Of a DNA stretch of 64,000 bases, positions 11,055-22,155 are shown in pieces. Origin of the DNA: Amborella trichopoda (Eukaryota > Streptophyta > Magnoliopsida > Amborellales > Amborellaceae). The position numbers and the translations under genes are program-made. The stretch covers positions 3,272,259 to 3,336,258 of the forward strand of contig NW_006499617.1 of the NCBI RefSeq assembly GCF_000471905.2. Reading direction: 5' to 3'. Positions within the stretch are counted from its first letter, which is position 1, and each line of letters opens with the position of its first letter. The notes under the pieces are model-generated. The model was not told the DNA's origin. It did not search any database and was given only the letters and a program-made list of their open reading frames with translations.

Positions 11055-12430
11055 CCAAAGTGTCTGCCTCTTTGCCTTCATGCAGGGAGGTAGAATTTGA
11101 GATACATGTGGTTCCAGACATCTTTCCCATCTCTAAAGCCCCTTATAGGATGGCCCCAGCCGAATTAAAGGAACTAAAACAACAATTGAAAGAGTTGTTG
11201 GAAAAGGGGTTCATTCGACCTAGTGTGTCACCTTGGGGTGCACCAGTCTTATTTGTGAAAAGGAAAGATGGGTCTTTAAGGCTTTGTATAGACAGTAGAC
11301 AGCTGAACCAAGTCACTATAAAGAATAAATACTCCTTTCCTAGAATTGATTACCTTTTTTACTAACTTCAAGGGCCCGAAGTGTTTTCTAAGATTGACCT
11401 TCAGTCAGGCTATCATCAACTGCGGGTTAAGGAAGAAGATGTCCCTAAAACCACATTCAAGACCCGGTATGGACACTATGAAGGTAATGTCGTTCAGGTT
11501 GACCAATGCTCCGACTGTCTTTATGGATTTTATGAAAAAAGTTTTTAGACCCTTTCTAGATGATTTTATGGTGATCTCTATATATGATATTCTGATATAT
11601 TCAAGGGACCTGAAAGAGCATGGGCAGCACTTAAGAATGGTCCTTCAGACTCTAAAGACAGAAAAGTTGTATGCTAAATTGGGGAAGAGTGAATTTTGGC
11701 TTCAAAGCATGGCCTTCCTTGGGCACATTGTATCTAAGGACGGGGTCGTAGTTGACCCTTGCAAAATTGAAGTTGTACTTCAGTGGGGAAGACCAACAAA
11801 TGTGACTGAGGTCCGCAGTTTTCTGGGACTGGTGGGATATTATAGGCGCTTCATAAAAGGGTTCTCCAAGATAGCGCTCCCCCTGACTCGCCTAACCCAA
11901 AAAGAAGTGAAGTTTGTGTGGATAGAGGATTGTGAAATAAGTTTTCCATAACTGAAAAAGAGACTAACCACGTTCTTACCTGATGAGAATGAGGATGTTA
12001 TGGTTTATACTGATGCCTCTCATAAAGGGCTTGGATGTGTGCTGCTGCAGCGAGGGAAAGTCATAGCTTATGCCTCAAGACAGTTAAAGCCATACGAGAA
12101 AAATTAACCAACTCATGACTTGGAACTCGTAGTTGTAGTGTTTGCCTTGAAAATCTTGAGACATTACCTTTATGGGGCCTAGTTTAAGATATTTAGAGAT
12201 TATAAGGTATCTATTTTCTCAGAAGGAGTTAAACACGAGGCAAAGAAGATGGATGGACCTACCGAATGATTATGATTGTACCATCAATTACCAACCGGGC
12301 AAGACCAATGTAGTAGCAGATGCTTTGAGCCGAAATCCCGTGGTATCAATGGCACATCTGATGGTTCGAGAGATGAAACAGAAGATGCAGTGGAGTGGCA
12401 CCCAACCCTACCCCTTAGTGATGGGGTAGG
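11055..12430 (+). pseudogene. Element D RT and RNase H (catalytically broken)
   Basis: The RT begins within [20 protein letters not shown], continues [20 protein letters not shown] and [20 protein letters not shown] (fingers), then shifts frame near 11365 to the palm ([20 protein letters not shown], motif A). Motif C, usually FIDDILIYS, reads SIYDILIYS at about 11578-11604: the first of the two catalytic Asp is Tyr, which should kill polymerisation. RNase H follows with [20 protein letters not shown] and [17 protein letters not shown]. In-frame stops occur at about 11950, 12105 and 12180. The frame then continues toward the integrase. Confidence 0.88.
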
Positions 12431-13660
12431 AATGACTGCTTGTATGAAGATGGAGCCCCAGCTCTTTCAACAAATTCGAATGGCACAAAAGGAAGATCCC
12501 CAACTCATGAAAATCCTAGAAAAAATAAAGCTGGGAAGAAACGATGATTTCTCTGTGAGCAGTGATGATTTGTTAAGATTTAAAGCTCGGGTATATGTTC
12601 TGAATAATGAGAGTGTGAAGCAGGCTATTTTGGAGGAAGCGTACATCCAGGGAGTACTAAGATATATCATGACCTGAAGAAGACTTTCTGGTGGAATGAT
12701 ATGAAAAAGGAAGTGGCACTATTTGTCTCTAAGTGCTTGACATGTCAGCAAGTGAAAGCTGAACATCAGAAACCCACTGGACTGTTGCAACCCTTGCCCA
12801 TGCCAAAGTGGAAATGGGAGTACATCACTATGGACTTTGTCTTTGGCTTGCCTAGAACAGGTGTTGGGCATGATAGCATTTGGGTCATTATGGACCGACT
12901 GACTAAAGCTGCTCACTTCTTACTAGTCCGCACAACTTATACTTTGAATAAATTGGCCCAGTTATACATTAAAGAAATTGTAAGGCTACATGGAATACCT
13001 GTCAGCATCGTATCTGATAAGGACACTAGATTTACTTCAAGATTTTGGAATAGTCTGTAATCAGCTTTAGAAACAAGACTTATTTTTAGCACTGCTTTCC
13101 ACCCCAGACCGATGGGGAGTCAGAAAGGACTAATCAGACCCTAGAGGATATGTTAAGGACTTGTGTTACTGATTTCAAAAGAAGCTGGGATGACCATTTT
13201 CCTCTGATAGAATTTTCTTATAACAACAACTTCCAAGCCAGTATTCAAATAGCCCCTTTTGAGACCTTATATGGGAGGAAGTATAGATCACCTATCTGTT
13301 GGGATGAGGTCGATGAAAGGAGGCTATTAAAGCCAGAAATTGTTAAAGAAAACTAAAAAAATATTTCCTTGATTCGGGAGAGACTCAAGATTGCTTAGAG
13401 TCAGCAGAAGAGTTACGATGATAATCGAAGGAGAGAGCTCGAGTTTGATGTGGGTGATCGAATTTTCTTGAAAGTATTGCCAACTAAGGGTATTATGATA
13501 TTCAACAAGAAAGAAAAATTGAGATTCTAGAAAGAGTTGGGAGTATGGCTTATCGACTTGCCCTACCACCTGAGTTGGCGAATATTCATGACGTGTTCTA
13601 TGTATCATTGTTAAGGAAATATCAGTCAGACCCATCCCATGTCATGAGTTATAAACCAAT
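12430..13660 (+). pseudogene. Element D integrase (broken)
   Basis: Integrase inserts the cDNA. Zinc-finger remnants come first (a HY..FWW segment with a stop at 12675, then [20 protein letters not shown]). Next are the core motifs: [20 protein letters not shown] (first Asp), [13 protein letters not shown] (second Asp) and, after a frameshift near 13060-13100, TDGESERTNQTLEDMLRTC (catalytic Glu). The D, D and E all survive but sit in different frames. The C-terminal part (SYDDNRRRELEFDVGDRIFL) is interrupted by stops at about 13355, 13398 and 13530. Confidence 0.87.
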
Positions 13661-13669
13661 TCCGATCAG

Positions 13670-13850
13670 AAAGACTTGACTTACATTGAACGATCGATTG
13701 AAATATTGGACATGAGAATGCAGGTGTTACACAATAAAGAAATTCCTTTGGTCCGTGTGTTATGGCAGTATCACTCAAATGAAGAATCGACATGAGAAAA
13801 GATTATGAAATCCGGGATAAATACCCCCAGTTGTTTGACTAACTAAGACA
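13670..13850 (+). pseudogene. Chromodomain remnant at the element D integrase end
   Basis: The frame YIERSIEILDMRMQVLHNKE then IPLVRVLWQYHSNEEST matches the C-terminal chromodomain of Tekay-type chromoviruses, where 'W..H..EEATWE' forms the aromatic cage region. The expected Trp before Glu is a TGA stop (ACA TGA GAA at about 13790), consistent with TGG>TGA. This domain targets the element to particular chromatin. It decides the chromovirus assignment. Confidence 0.7.
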
Positions 13851-13872
13851 TGATTTTGAGGGCTAATTCCTA

Positions 13873-13888
13873 TTTAAGGGGGGGATGA
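13873..13888 (+). other. Element D polypurine tract
   Basis: TTTAAGGGGGGGATGA lies directly before the 3' LTR start TGTAACGACCC at 13889. A G/A run in that position is the plus-strand primer of LTR retrotransposons. Confidence 0.8.
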
Positions 13889-15718
13889 TGTAACGACCCA
13901 GACTTTCCCCAATAAGAGAAAGTGACCACGACAGTGAAGAGAGAAGAAGAAGAGAAAGTGTGCACGACAGTGAAGAGAAGCAGAAAAGAAAGTGAGCATG
14001 GCGATGAGGAGAAGAAGAAGAAAAAGTGTGCACGGCGGTGAAGAAAAGAAGAAGAGAAAGTGCTCATGGCGGCGAAGAGAAGAAGAAGAGAAAGATCACA
14101 CGATGGTGAAGAGAAGAAGAAGAGAAAGTGTGCACCGTAGTGAAGAGAAGAAGAAGAGAAAGTGCGCATGGTGGTAAAGAGAGAAGAAGAAGAGAAAGTG
14201 CGAAAGGTGGTGAAGAGAAGAAGAAGAGAAAGTGCGCACGACGGTGAAGAGAAGAAGAAGAGAAAGTGCGCACGGCGGTGAAGAGAAGAAGAAGAAATAG
14301 TACACACGGCGGTGAAGAGAAGAAGAAGAGAAAGTACGCACGGCGGTGAGAGAGAGAAGAAGAGAGAGTGCAAACGGTGGTGAAGAGAAAGTGAGTGCGT
14401 GGTAGTGAGAAAGAAGCAGAAAAGAGTGTCACCGTGAGCAACACCGTCGAGCCTGTGTATGACTCACGAATGCCATTTGCCTACTGCATGCTGCCACAGT
14501 TGCCACCTGTCAAACTGCATGTCACAGAATTGCCACATGGCAACCCCAAGCTGCCACCTCACACTTTTGGAGTACATAAGCCTCTCTCTCTTTCCCTCAC
14601 GCCATGTTCTCACTCTTACCAGCCAAAGCACTTAGCATTTGCAACCCCCTTTCTAACCTTTATTAGAGCCCAAATTGAGGGGCTTGAGAAGTGAGTTGTG
14701 GGAGGAAATCTGGGAACACCATTGCACAAACAAGGTGAGTGGATCAGAAATCTTGCATATCTTTAGTCATGGAAGTATGAAAATTAAGCATGAACTTGTA
14801 TGAATTTTGGGGAAACAATGATTGCATGTGTATTCTGTTGTGTCATGTCTTCCATAAATTAAGCCTTCTTTGCAAGATAAGATGAGCACTGAAATTACTA
14901 TTGTTGATCATGAAAATATGTAAATTGTTATTCTTGTGAGTCTCATTTAATATGAAAAAGGTTTCATATTAATGTTTAACCTAAATTGGGAGTAATTGAT
15001 TGTTACTTGAGAAATGCCATGTTTACATTGTGAAATTCCAAGGAAGTTTCATGTTTTTGTGACAATCTATTGACCTATCAAATGACATCCAAATGACCTC
15101 AAATTGCTTCCATTTTAAATATATCTATATCTACTAAAATGTTCATGATTGAATCTTGCTCAAATTCTTCATGCATGAAGAGTTCTGCTTCAAAATGTGC
15201 CTTGTTGACAGATTTAGTAAAATTTCAGAGTTGATATCTCTGTTGTTATGAATTTTGACTGACCAAATAGAGTCTGTTTTCCTCTAAATTACTTCCATTT
15301 GAAAGATCTATGAGTATGCTTGAAATCATATGTTGAACATATTTCAAAATTCCTTCTAGAATGAGAGTTATACAATTATTTGAGAAGATATGTCACTGTG
15401 ATATATCATAAGTCCAGAACCATTACTTTGGTTGTCACGAACTTTTAAATACCCAAATGGCGTCCAAATGTTCTCAATCTGCCCTTGTTTGAAAGATACA
15501 TGTTTTTACTCGAAGTTTGGTTCTGAAAACACTCCAAAATGCCTTATGGAATGAATGTTATAACTGTGCTAAATAGGACATGCCACTGTCCCAACTGCAC
15601 AGCAAGCTTCATATGGGATGCCTCCTTTCTAACGAGCTTTTGAAGGTCCAAACGAGGTCGAAACACTTTCAAACTACCCCCATTTGAAAGATATGTGTGT
15701 CTAGTGTAAAATAGGTTT
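13889..15718 (+). repeat. Element D 3' LTR, truncated
   Basis: It starts TGTAACGACCCAGACTTTCC and carries its own version of the 34 bp GA minisatellite (about 13915-14390). It follows the 5' LTR through the CCACAGTTGCCACCTGTCAA block and the AT-rich middle, up to GTGTCTAGTGTAAAAT. It then stops, and RNase H sequence of element B begins with AAAAAGAGAC at about 15719. About 1.5 kb of LTR is missing. Confidence 0.85.
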
Positions 15719-16500
15719 TAAAAAGAGACTGTGTTACTATCTCAGCCGTAGGATGCAAGGAGCCGAGAATAATTATCCCCTATAGAGAAGATGTGCCAGG
15801 CCCTAATTTTCGCCATACAAAAGCTTCGCCACTACTTGTTCAGTCATGACGTAAAACTTATATCAAAAGCAGATCCTGTAAAGTTTCTCATGACATGCCC
15901 ATGCTTGTCAGGATGCCTTGCTAAGTGGGCATTATTGCTGATGGAATTTGACATCACATACGTACCACAAATGGTCGTCAAGGGTCAAGCCCTGGCTGAT
16001 TTTCTCGCAGCACATCTTGTACCAGTAGAATCTCCTTTATCAAGTGACCTCCCTGATGAAGAAGTATTATGTACAGAGCTTACTCATGCTTGGGAGATGT
16101 ACTTTGATGGAGCCTTCCAATCTGAACGCAGAGGCATTAGAGTGGTATTTATGACTCCGAAAGGAGGGGTACCTCCTCTATCTTTCTCTCTCACCAAAGC
16201 CGATTCCCATAACGAGGCAAAATATCAGGTCCTTATAAGACTTGGAGCACCTCAAGATCTATGGCGACTCTGAGTTGGTTATTCAGCCGCTTAAGGAGAT
16301 CTATGACGTGAGAAAAGGCACTCATAAGCCTTTTCACAATACTGCAAAATCATATATGACTCAGTTTGATGATGTATCCTTGAGGCACATCCCCAGGAGG
16401 TTAAACTCGCAGGCCAATGCACTCACAAAACTTATGGCTACAATTCAATTGTCCTCACCAGCGACTTATGGAAGTCGAGCAGGTAAAAGATTAGAGAGAG
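15719..16500 (+). pseudogene. Element B RNase H and archaeal-type RNase H
   Basis: The first domain is only its tail (YYLSRRMQGAE, then after a frameshift MCQALIFAIQKLRHYLFSHD, WALLLMEFDITYVPQ and GQALADFLAAHLV). The second RNase H starts at about 16098 with EMYFDGAFQSERRGIRVVFM (the YFDGA catalytic Asp motif), continues to NEAKYQVL, shifts near 16240 and resumes IYGDSELVIQPLKEIYDVRK and HIPRRLNSQANALTKL. Dual RNase H is a hallmark of Tat elements. At least two frameshifts are present. Confidence 0.85.
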
Positions 16501-16539
16501 CCCATCATTAATTTTTTTAAAGCACGATAGACTCCCTGA

Positions 16540-17745
16540 AGCTGTGCCAAACGCAATGGTGTGTGTCGAATGTCTACCAAGTACACCCTACTTGAAGGAG
16601 ATGCTCTCTTCTGACGATCTTTGACGGTATTCTTCTTAGATGTATAGACACTCAGGAAGCAAATAAGGTGCTGGAAGAAGTACACTCAGGCATTTGTGGA
16701 TTGCATCAGTCCGGCCCAAAACTCTATGAACAGATACATGGATTAGGGTATTATTGGCCTTCGATGACTGTCGACTCCTTAAACTATGCCAAGAAGTGTC
16801 AAGTGTGCCAAATGCATTCGAGCGTCATTCATCGGCCCCCAGAGCCCTTACACCCTACAGTGGCAGTATAGCCCTTTTCACAATGGGGTATGGACATTGT
16901 AGGACCTATCGACCCTCCTTCTACAATGGGTCATGTCTTCATTCTAGTTGCAACGGACTATTTCTCAAAATGGGCTGAGGCGGTCCCACTCAAGCAAGTT
17001 CCTAGGGCTATGATGGCCAATTTCGTGCACCATCACATCACAAACTTGTTTGGAGTGCCTGAAAGAATTATATCTGACAACGGCGCTCAATTCAGAAGTC
17101 ACCACATTGATCACTTAGTTAACCAGTTCAGTTTTGAATGGAAGTACTCAACTATGTACCACCCTCGAGCCAACAGATTAGCTGAGACTTTCAATAAGAC
17201 CCTATGCAACGTTTTAAGGAAATCGATATCAAAGTCGAAAAGGAACTAGCATGAGAAGCTTCCTGAAGCGTTGTGGGCCTATCGCACCACTACACGAAAT
17301 GCCACCGATTCCACTCCTTATTCCCTGGTTTATGGGGGTGAAGCAGTCTTACCCCTTAAAATTCAACTCCCCTCACTGCATGTTGTCATACATCAAGGAC
17401 TGACCAAAGATGAGAAGGTCGAGCTTCGCTATCAAGAATTAAATGCACTCTATGAAAAGAGGTTAGAAGCTCAGCAGAATCTCGAACTCAACCAGGGGAG
17501 AATGAAGAGGGCCTTTGACAAGTCAGTCAAAGTCCGCTCATTCGACCGTGGGGATCTAGTTCTAGCCGTCAAAAGGCTGATTGTTATCATAGGTGGCGCA
17601 AAGGGAAGTTTGAACCTAACTGGGAAGGCTCCTTCATAGTTAAGAAATTTTTGCCAAATGGTGCTTACATACTGGCACATTTTGATGGAGAGGATGCTAT
17701 GGCCCCCCATCAATGGGCAATACCTAAAGAAGTACTATCCTTAAT
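16540..17745 (+). pseudogene. Element B integrase
   Basis: Zinc-binding region: VLEEVHSGICGLHQSGPKLY followed by CQVCQMHSS (HHCC type, 16662-16820). Catalytic core: MDIVGPIDPPSTMGHVFILV (Asp), RIISDNGAQFRSHHIDHLV (Asp) and HPRANRLAETFNKTLCNVLR (Glu), so the D,D-35-E set is intact at 16890-17249. A TAG at 16869-16871 and another at 17247-17249 break the frame. The C-terminal part 17271-17639 reads WAYRTTTRNATDSTPYSLVYGGEAVLP with a shift at about 17600, before ending near 17745 (YLKKYYP-like). Confidence 0.9.
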
Positions 17746-18229
17746 ACGCTCTCAAAAGACTCAATATTCAGTAAAAAGGAAAGTGAAAAGAGGGAAAGAA
17801 AAAGAAACAAGATAGTTCAACAAAGTTTTAACTCTTTTTATTGCATTAGAAGGAGTTACAAAACAAAAAGCCCATTATTAGGGTGGTTAAAAATCTATCA
17901 TGCAGTATTGCTCTCGCATCAGAAGAAAAGAGAGTAGCTACGTCGAAGCGTCGCTATTGCATCTGAGGAAAAGAAAGCAGTTGACCCCCATCTTTGCTCT
18001 TACATCTAAGGAAAAGAGGACGGTTACAGGCCAAAAAGCCATTCCCGCATCAGGAGGGTATAAGGGTTTTAGATCGAGTTTATCAGACATACAAAGCAGA
18101 CCCTTCTGACCAGAACTGGCCTATGATGGAGAGCACGCCCTCTTCACAGTGAGCACCCTTCCACAGAACAACATGGAGGACTTGGATTTAAACAAACTTC
18201 GTAAGCCGACCCTTACCATTGGACACCAC

Positions 18230-18480
18230 CCTTTGACTACCCAAGTCATCATCCCGCATGACCATCGCCGTGCATGACTCAACGTCGTGCGACTTAGCAC
18301 AGCACATGATCATCGTCGCGCGTGACTCAGCACAATACGTGATCATCGCCGCATTTGACTTAGTGCCACGCGTGATCATCGTCGTGCATGACTCAGCTTC
18401 GTGCGCAACCATCGCCATGTGCAACTCATCGTCGAGCATGACCATAGCCAGGTATGATCTGCCACCGTCCATGAAATGAT
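18230..18480 (+). repeat. Degenerate CATGACTCA/ATCATCG tandem repeat
   Basis: Alternating blocks of the type ATGATCATCGTCGCGCGTGA and CTCAGCACAATACGT recur with loose spacing. About five copies are present. Both strands stay open over it because stop codons are rare in the unit. Confidence 0.7.
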
Positions 18481-19496
18481 CACCGAGTGGGCATGGGGGC
18501 ATGGTTATCACGTCTCACAATGAGCACTGTGTGCAACCTATCGCTGTGTGTGTTGGCCTGTGACCAATCGGATGCCCTGTGACCCTTCATCTCCCTAGCA
18601 ACTATTCAATTCCTTGCGACCTTTCAGTCCCCGTGCCCCTTTGGTTATTCGTGCCCCTTTGAATATCGGTGATCTTTCAACTCCCCGCTACCCTTCAGTT
18701 CCCGCGACTGTTCAGATGCCTTAGGGCCCTTCGCCTCCTAGTGATTGTTCACTCCTAGCGACTGTTCACTATCTTGCAACCTTCCACCTTCTCGATGGGA
18801 AACCTCTCCACTCATCGGAAACCAACTGGCAGACCTTTCCCGTTCCTCCACACAACCAGAAAATCCCCGAAAGCTGGCGAAAGTTTACTGGCAGCTTCAT
18901 GCTATAATTTGGACCCCTTCCCCTCTTTTCATCTACTCCAAGACTATTGCCGAAATCTCTACGGACTCCGGCGAGCTCCCTGCTTTTCTCACCCAGGCAG
19001 CAACCCTTGCTAGAAGATGTCTGCAACCCTCGCGAATGCCCCTGTGTTCCCAATGCTCTCCCTTCCTTGCTGAAGTTCTTTGCTGACAAATCACTACAAC
19101 CTTCCCCTCACGAGTGTCCTTCTAGAATTTCTCGCACTCTCGCCAGAAGAAACCAACAACCTTCCCTCAAGTACCTTACTTTCTTGCCAAAGTCCTAGCC
19201 GGAAGTTTCCCTCTCTCTCTCTCACTACTAAAGATTGCCTTAGCCACATTTTTACCTTTTGTAAAATGGTGGAAAAAGAGGTTACCCCCTTATATAGGCA
19301 GCACTTCCTCGAAGTATCCCTCATAAAAAGGGAATGTCAGTCAAGTCCTTGAAGGCCAAACAGCGATGGGCCAGACCAGGTTGGGCTCAGACCTGTGGCC
19401 CGAACAAAAGTTTACCACCGCCTATGCAGCACAAAGAGTCAAATGGACCAAGATTGAGTCGGGTTCAGGCCCAAAGCCCGAACACAGGGCAGCGGC

Positions 19497-19664
19497 GTCT
19501 GTGTAACTTGTGACCAACGTCGTCTGTGTAACTTGTGACCAACGCCGTCTGTATAACTTGTGACCGGCGCTGTCTGTGTAACTTGCGACCAGCGCTGCCT
19601 GTGTAACTTGTGACCAATGTTGTCTATATAACGTGTGACTAGCGTCGTCTTTGTAATTTGTGCC
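19497..19664 (+). repeat. 24 bp minisatellite
   Basis: The unit CGTCTGTGTAACTTGTGACC plus four bases repeats seven times at an exact 24 bp spacing (19497, 19521, 19545, 19569, 19593, 19617, 19641). 24 is a multiple of 3, so the minus strand reads an 8-residue repeat, but no start, signal or family supports a protein. Confidence 0.92.
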
Positions 19665-20189
19665 CAGTGCCACATGTGCATCATCCATGTGACTGGTGCC
19701 TAGCGGCGTTCAGGACCAGTGCTGTGTGTGTTACGCTCCTCATGCTAGCGCCATGCATGTGCTACCGCCTTGTGTGCCCTTATGCTAGACCTTGTTACCG
19801 CCGTGAGTGTTCTGCCAACATCCCCAGTGGAGTTATACATGTTCCCTAGCCCGTCATCTCCAGTGGAGTTAGGTGTATGCCAAAAAAGGAGTCATGCTTA
19901 CCTCTTCAAACCCCAGTGGGTCTGTTTTGCACCAAGTCATTATCCTCACTTAGACCCTTTCCCATCTTATCCCTAAGGAGTTGGGTTACCTTCCATAAGC
20001 CTATTTCTCCATAGAGTCTTATCTTTCACCCCAGGGAGTCACACTTGCCCCCTATACCCCAGTAAGTCCACTTCTGTTTTGCCATCCCTCGTCGGGTCAC
20101 CATCTAAGCCCTCTTCTTGTGTATAGTCTTAACCATTTTAACCCCAGGGAGTCGGACTGTCGTACATGCTTCTATTCCTCATGGACCTT

Positions 20190-20640
20190 CACCTATATGG
20201 CAACCCACACAATGGTCTATGCTGCATGACCTTAAACTGCACTGCCACGGTCTAGATGTATGACCCTAAACTGCATGGTCCAAACTATATGACCTTAAAT
20301 TGTAGTAGAGGTCTAGTTGCACAACCTTAGACTGCATGGTCCTAATTGCATGCCTTTAAACTACATAGCCACGGTTCAAGCTATATGACCTTAAAACATA
20401 GTGCATGTCCTTGTCGCATGACGTTAAAAGACTTACCACCATGGTCCAAACTATATGACCTTAAACTAAGTGGAGGTCTGGTTGCATGACCTTAAACTGC
20501 ATGGTCCTGGCTGCATGACTTTAAATTGCATAGCCACGGTTCAAGCTATATGACCTTAAACTATAATTCATGTTCTAGCCGCATGATGTTAAATTGCTGT
20601 GAGTAGGTCCAGAAGGCATGACCTTAAACACGCCACCACA
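20190..20640 (+). repeat. GCATGACCTTAAACTGCATGG-type repeats
   Basis: Units of the kind CTATATGACCTTAAACTGCA followed by TGGTCC recur at roughly 20-50 bp intervals, with a further copy near 20920-20990. Element C carries the same unit on the other strand (44270-45180). The repeat is therefore family-wide and older than the other minisatellites of these two copies. Confidence 0.8.
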
Positions 20641-22138
20641 TACAGGCACACCCCATGTGTGCACACCACCTTACCCCCATTAAATCCATCTTCCTTCATT
20701 ACCGTTTATCATTCCCCAGTGAGTTTCACTCGTGCTCACAAACGGCGAGTCATCTCGCCACCCATACTCGTCATCAATTAGTGGGTCACTGCTTTCCACC
20801 TTCCATCCATATATCATCCATATTTTGTAGGCAGCTTAGTGTCATCTCCCCAAAGTGAGTCAAACCACCACCATACTCACTCCATGGCCTCTACAGACTA
20901 TCATTCATCACTACCATGGTTCAATTGTACGACCTTAAACTATAGTACACATCCTGGCGGCATAACGTTAAAAGGCTTCGCACAGGTCCCGAAGACACGA
21001 CCCGAAACACACCTTCACAAAAAAAGAAAAAAAAAAGAATAACAGGCATGGTGTATACCTAGACAAGGGAACGCCATGAGTAAAAATGACGGACGGGTAT
21101 GGTCACAAAACCATGAGTAAAAAAGTTCTGTGAAAATAAAAACCCGGGAACAATGAAAACCTAAATGGGCACCGTGAGTACAAATAAAAGAATAAGGGTG
21201 GACATGACCGAAAGGTCATGGGTAAAAGAGCCCCAAATAAAAGGAAGTTGGTGAAAACCGTCTCTACGGCGCCATTTTCCAAGTCCAAGTGAAAATTCGT
21301 AAAGGACGTTTGGACTAATAAGTAGGTTGATGCAGCGTTCGCCTCTAAAGGCGGCTTCAGCTAACATTCAAAAGAAAATCCTTAATGTCAAAATACCCTG
21401 ATACCAAGGCCCAAAAAGATGAGCATCAAGGAAATGTTCCGACAACTTGAGTCCATTGGCAAAAGGGCGGAAGGCAAGACAAGTCTCATGAAGAAGAGCA
21501 CCATTCCCAGGAGGTTACTAACGCACTCCAAGATGTTGAAGGCATCCCAAGAAAGCCAAGTCAGCCAAACCTTGGACCTATTATGCAGCAACAGGATTGA
21601 GCCCCCGGGGGTCACCTCGGATGAAGTAGAGAGGTATCATGATTGTCGAAACTGAAAGCAGTAAGCAGGGCTGTGCCCACAGCTGGTCACCTGGATAAAC
21701 TGAGGTACCATGCCCATCAAGAAAAATCTGGAGCAAAAAGCAGACAGCCGCCAACAAAAAGCCCTTCAGCAGACCATCCAGAACATACAACAAAACAAAG
21801 AAACCCAGACTAAATGGGAAAAATTCCCTTAAGCATGGCACTTGACCGCCAGACGGGCCTGATTCTGATCGATGAGATCTATACAAAATCCTCAGTTGTC
21901 AAAATCACAAACAGTCCCTTGAGGGTGAGGACTTCGACAGGATCCCTCAAAAGTCTCTTCTCCCCCGAAGTCTCCACGGATGGACCTATACATTGCATCC
22001 AAACGTCTGAGCATCCTAGTTACAGCATTGCGTGGATATCGCCTCGACGTTCACGTGGTCCTGTGGCTAGGAAGAAAAAAGTAATAAAGCCGAGGAAATT
22101 TTTCGAATGTTGTCCTTCTCGCTTCTCTAGAAACACAA

Positions 22139-22155
22139 CATTCGGTGGGGCAATC
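22139..22155 (+). other. Element B PPT-like tract before the LTR
   Basis: CATTCGGTGGGGCAATC precedes the LTR start TGTTTGAACA at 22156. It is G-rich but not a pure purine run. In element C the matching tract (reverse complement of 42589-42605) is the last sequence of the element, which fixes this border. Confidence 0.55.

Larger units (their letters stand above)
6645..15718 (+). mobile_element. Element D: Tekay/Del-like chromovirus
   Basis: Two copies of a sequence starting TGTAACGACCCAGACTTTCC (6645 and 13889) are the LTR starts. Between them lie a tRNA-iMet-type PBS (about 9957), gag with CCHC knuckle, RT, RNase H, integrase, a chromodomain remnant and a PPT. That order and the chromodomain place it among chromoviruses, and its wording is closest to Tekay/Del. 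The 3' LTR is cut after ~1.83 kb, so it joins element B directly and the far target duplication is lost. The 5 bp before the 5' LTR is GGTTT. All coding frames are broken and the protease is absent. Confidence 0.88.
17746..22155 (+). other. Element B non-coding 3' region
   Basis: 4.4 kb between integrase and LTR, without a gene I can support. Short open frames here have no recognisable domains. It contains several unrelated tandem repeats (18230-18480, 19497-19664, 20190-20640). 21000-21380 and 22060-22155 match element C in reverse (43860-44280 and 42589-42720). Long 3' regions with rapidly changing tandem repeats are a known property of Tat/Ogre-type elements. Confidence 0.7.

Noticed and set aside
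19497-19664. CRISPR-like regular repeats
   Set aside because: Units are contiguous with no unique spacers, and this is plant nuclear DNA. It is a minisatellite, as are the other arrays.
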